NCBI GenBank assembly: GCA_041589455.1
Contig: JBFHVQ010000099.1
Location: 1 to 8,236 of the forward strand
Reading direction: 5' to 3'
DNA: 8,236 nt
From: SZUA-229 sp041589455
Lineage (GTDB): Bacteria > Pseudomonadota > Gammaproteobacteria > SZUA-229
Positions 7,089-8,236 of this stretch are shown piece by piece. The position numbers and the translations under genes are program-made. Position 1 is the stretch's first letter; every line of letters starts with the position of its first letter. The notes under the pieces were generated by a model. The model did not search any database. It was not told where the DNA came from and saw nothing but the letters and a program-made list of their open reading frames with translations.

Positions 7089-8236
7089 ATGAAATTACGC
7101 CATAAAACTTTACTCTTTATTATCCCGCTTATTGTCATTCCCATGACAATGATAGGATATGCTGCATTTTATAAGCTTAAAGACATCACTGAGCACCAGT
7201 TAAGCACTCACGCTGAAACATTACTTGAACAGATATCAGGCTATGTCGACAACAAGGTTAATACTGCACAAGCTAATCTACTGTTACTAGCTGACCACCA
7301 GATAGTAAAACAGTACGCTGTTGCAGTAGATGATACTGTACGTTATGAGCTACTACTACCACACTTGCTCAGTGTGTTCAGCAACTTGCAAAACTCTGTT
7401 CCAAAATACTACGAAATAAAATTCATTCTACCAAACGGCTATGAAGATGCCGTATGGCTTTCGCCAGAGATAGAAAACAGGCATGAATCAATCAGGAACG
7501 AAGTTTTTTTTGATGAAATGAAAAAGTCAGATAAGCCAGTGTTCACTCGATTAATTTATGATGAAAATACAAATAAGCACGCCCTGTTTCTCTCACGAAA
7601 AATAGTCCTGACCTCACCTGCCGTAGATGCTGCAACCAAACCCGCAAAACTTCGTGGATATCTCACAATCACACTCAGCCTGGATCACCTGCAGGAGCAG
7701 GTTAATTCAAATTCAATTGGCCAGCACGGCTTCCTCGCCGCTATTAGCAGCGCAGGCCAGATCATGCACATACCTGATTCATCCAGACAATACTCTTCCC
7801 AGTTAGCCAGCCTGTTTCTACCAGGCTCAGATAGTCCCATTGACACATCCTCTACACTACGGCTGAATTTCAATAAAATGCATTTCCGTATTTATCAACG
7901 CGAACTTCCATCGGGCATGATACTTATAGGCGCCCTGTCGGAAAAAGAAATTTTCGATAACAGCATGTCGCTCGGTAAAATTATTATTTCTGTAACTCTC
8001 ATCGCCGTAATAATTGCTGTGTTTTTCGCATTTATTATGCTCAGAACAATAATTCTAAAACCTATTGACCTGCTGACTTCAGCAGCCATTTCGATAGGAC
8101 AGGGAAAGCACACGCCAGACATAGACATTAAACGAGAAGATGAAATTGGAAAGCTTGCCAATACTTTCGTTGAGATGAGTTGCAACCTTAACCAGATGCA
8201 TCGCGAAGTAAATTACACAGCCAACCACGATGGCCT
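7089..8236 (+). CDS. membrane sensor with HAMP and start of GGDEF domain, MbaA-like, 5' part
   Basis: 382 residues and two bases of the next codon are visible before the window ends. A first membrane helix (about 8-28) follows a basic start. Residues about 30-295 are periplasmic and look like a double-Cache (dCache) sensing region, with alternating strands such as YEIKFILPNG (108-117), HALFLSRKIV (164-173) and RGYLTITLSLDHL (189-201). A second helix lies at about 298-320. A HAMP domain follows (about 317-370), with LKPIDLLTSA and EDEIGKLANTF. The last residues, VNYTANHDGL, match the usual beginning of a GGDEF diguanylate cyclase domain; whether an EAL domain follows cannot be seen. The gene starts 8 nt after the binding-protein stop with little Shine-Dalgarno sequence, suggesting translational coupling. 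Probably an inner-membrane regulator of cyclic-di-GMP controlled by the upstream protein. Confidence 0.88.
   Translation, partial: MKLRHKTLLFIIPLIVIPMTMIGYAAFYKLKDITEHQLSTHAETLLEQISGYVDNKVNTAQANLLLLADHQIVKQYAVAVDDTVRYELLLPHLLSVFSNLQNSVPKYYEIKFILPNGYEDAVWLSPEIENRHESIRNEVFFDEMKKSDKPVFTRLIYDENTNKHALFLSRKIVLTSPAVDAATKPAKLRGYLTITLSLDHLQEQVNSNSIGQHGFLAAISSAGQIMHIPDSSRQYSSQLASLFLPGSDSPIDTSSTLRLNFNKMHFRIYQRELPSGMILIGALSEKEIFDNSMSLGKIIISVTLIAVIIAVFFAFIMLRTIILKPIDLLTSAAISIGQGKHTPDIDIKREDEIGKLANTFVEMSCNLNQMHREVNYTANHDG

Overview
The window looks like chromosomal DNA of a moderately AT-rich, probably aquatic or marine gammaproteobacterium. This rests on a VPLPA-type PEP-CTERM sorting signal, a PotD-family periplasmic protein paired with a HAMP/GGDEF sensor, a two-domain ChrA and a TRIC/UPF0126 membrane protein. 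The species cannot be read from the sequence. All recognisable genes lie on the + strand. I see no rRNA, tRNA, CRISPR array, insertion sequence or phage gene.

Layout. (1) Positions 1-952 hold the 3' end of an exported protein with a VPLPA-CTERM tail and, 16 nt later, a small two-helix membrane protein, probably one transcription unit. A hairpin at 1009-1025 follows. (2) Positions 953-1369 are AT-rich and non-coding, with a short imperfect direct repeat ahead of a YhbS-like GNAT acetyltransferase (1370-1897). (3) Positions 2161-3225 encode an M42-like metallopeptidase and 3345-4709 a full-length chromate transporter ChrA without a chrB neighbour. (4) A small Gln/Glu/Pro/Ser-rich protein of 67 residues (4883-5086) has a near-ideal Shine-Dalgarno sequence and a perfect TATAAT -10 upstream, and is followed by a TRIC/UPF0126 membrane protein (5231-5866). 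(5) From 5989 to the window end there is a two-gene unit: a PotD-like periplasmic binding protein and, 8 nt after its stop, a sensor with a periplasmic sensing region, a second membrane helix, a HAMP domain and the first residues of a GGDEF domain, cut by the window edge.

The most interesting part is region 5. A polyamine-type binding protein without ABC transporter genes, tightly coupled to a membrane sensor that runs into a GGDEF domain, matches the NspS-MbaA arrangement of Vibrio cholerae, in which periplasmic polyamine controls cyclic-di-GMP and biofilm. Several pocket positions differ from PotD, so the ligand may differ. The exported PEP-CTERM protein belongs to a class associated with extracellular matrix, but a functional link between the two ends of the window is only inference. 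The other genes look like independent housekeeping or stress loci. The left 2.1 kb is visibly more AT-rich than the middle, which may mark an accessory segment.
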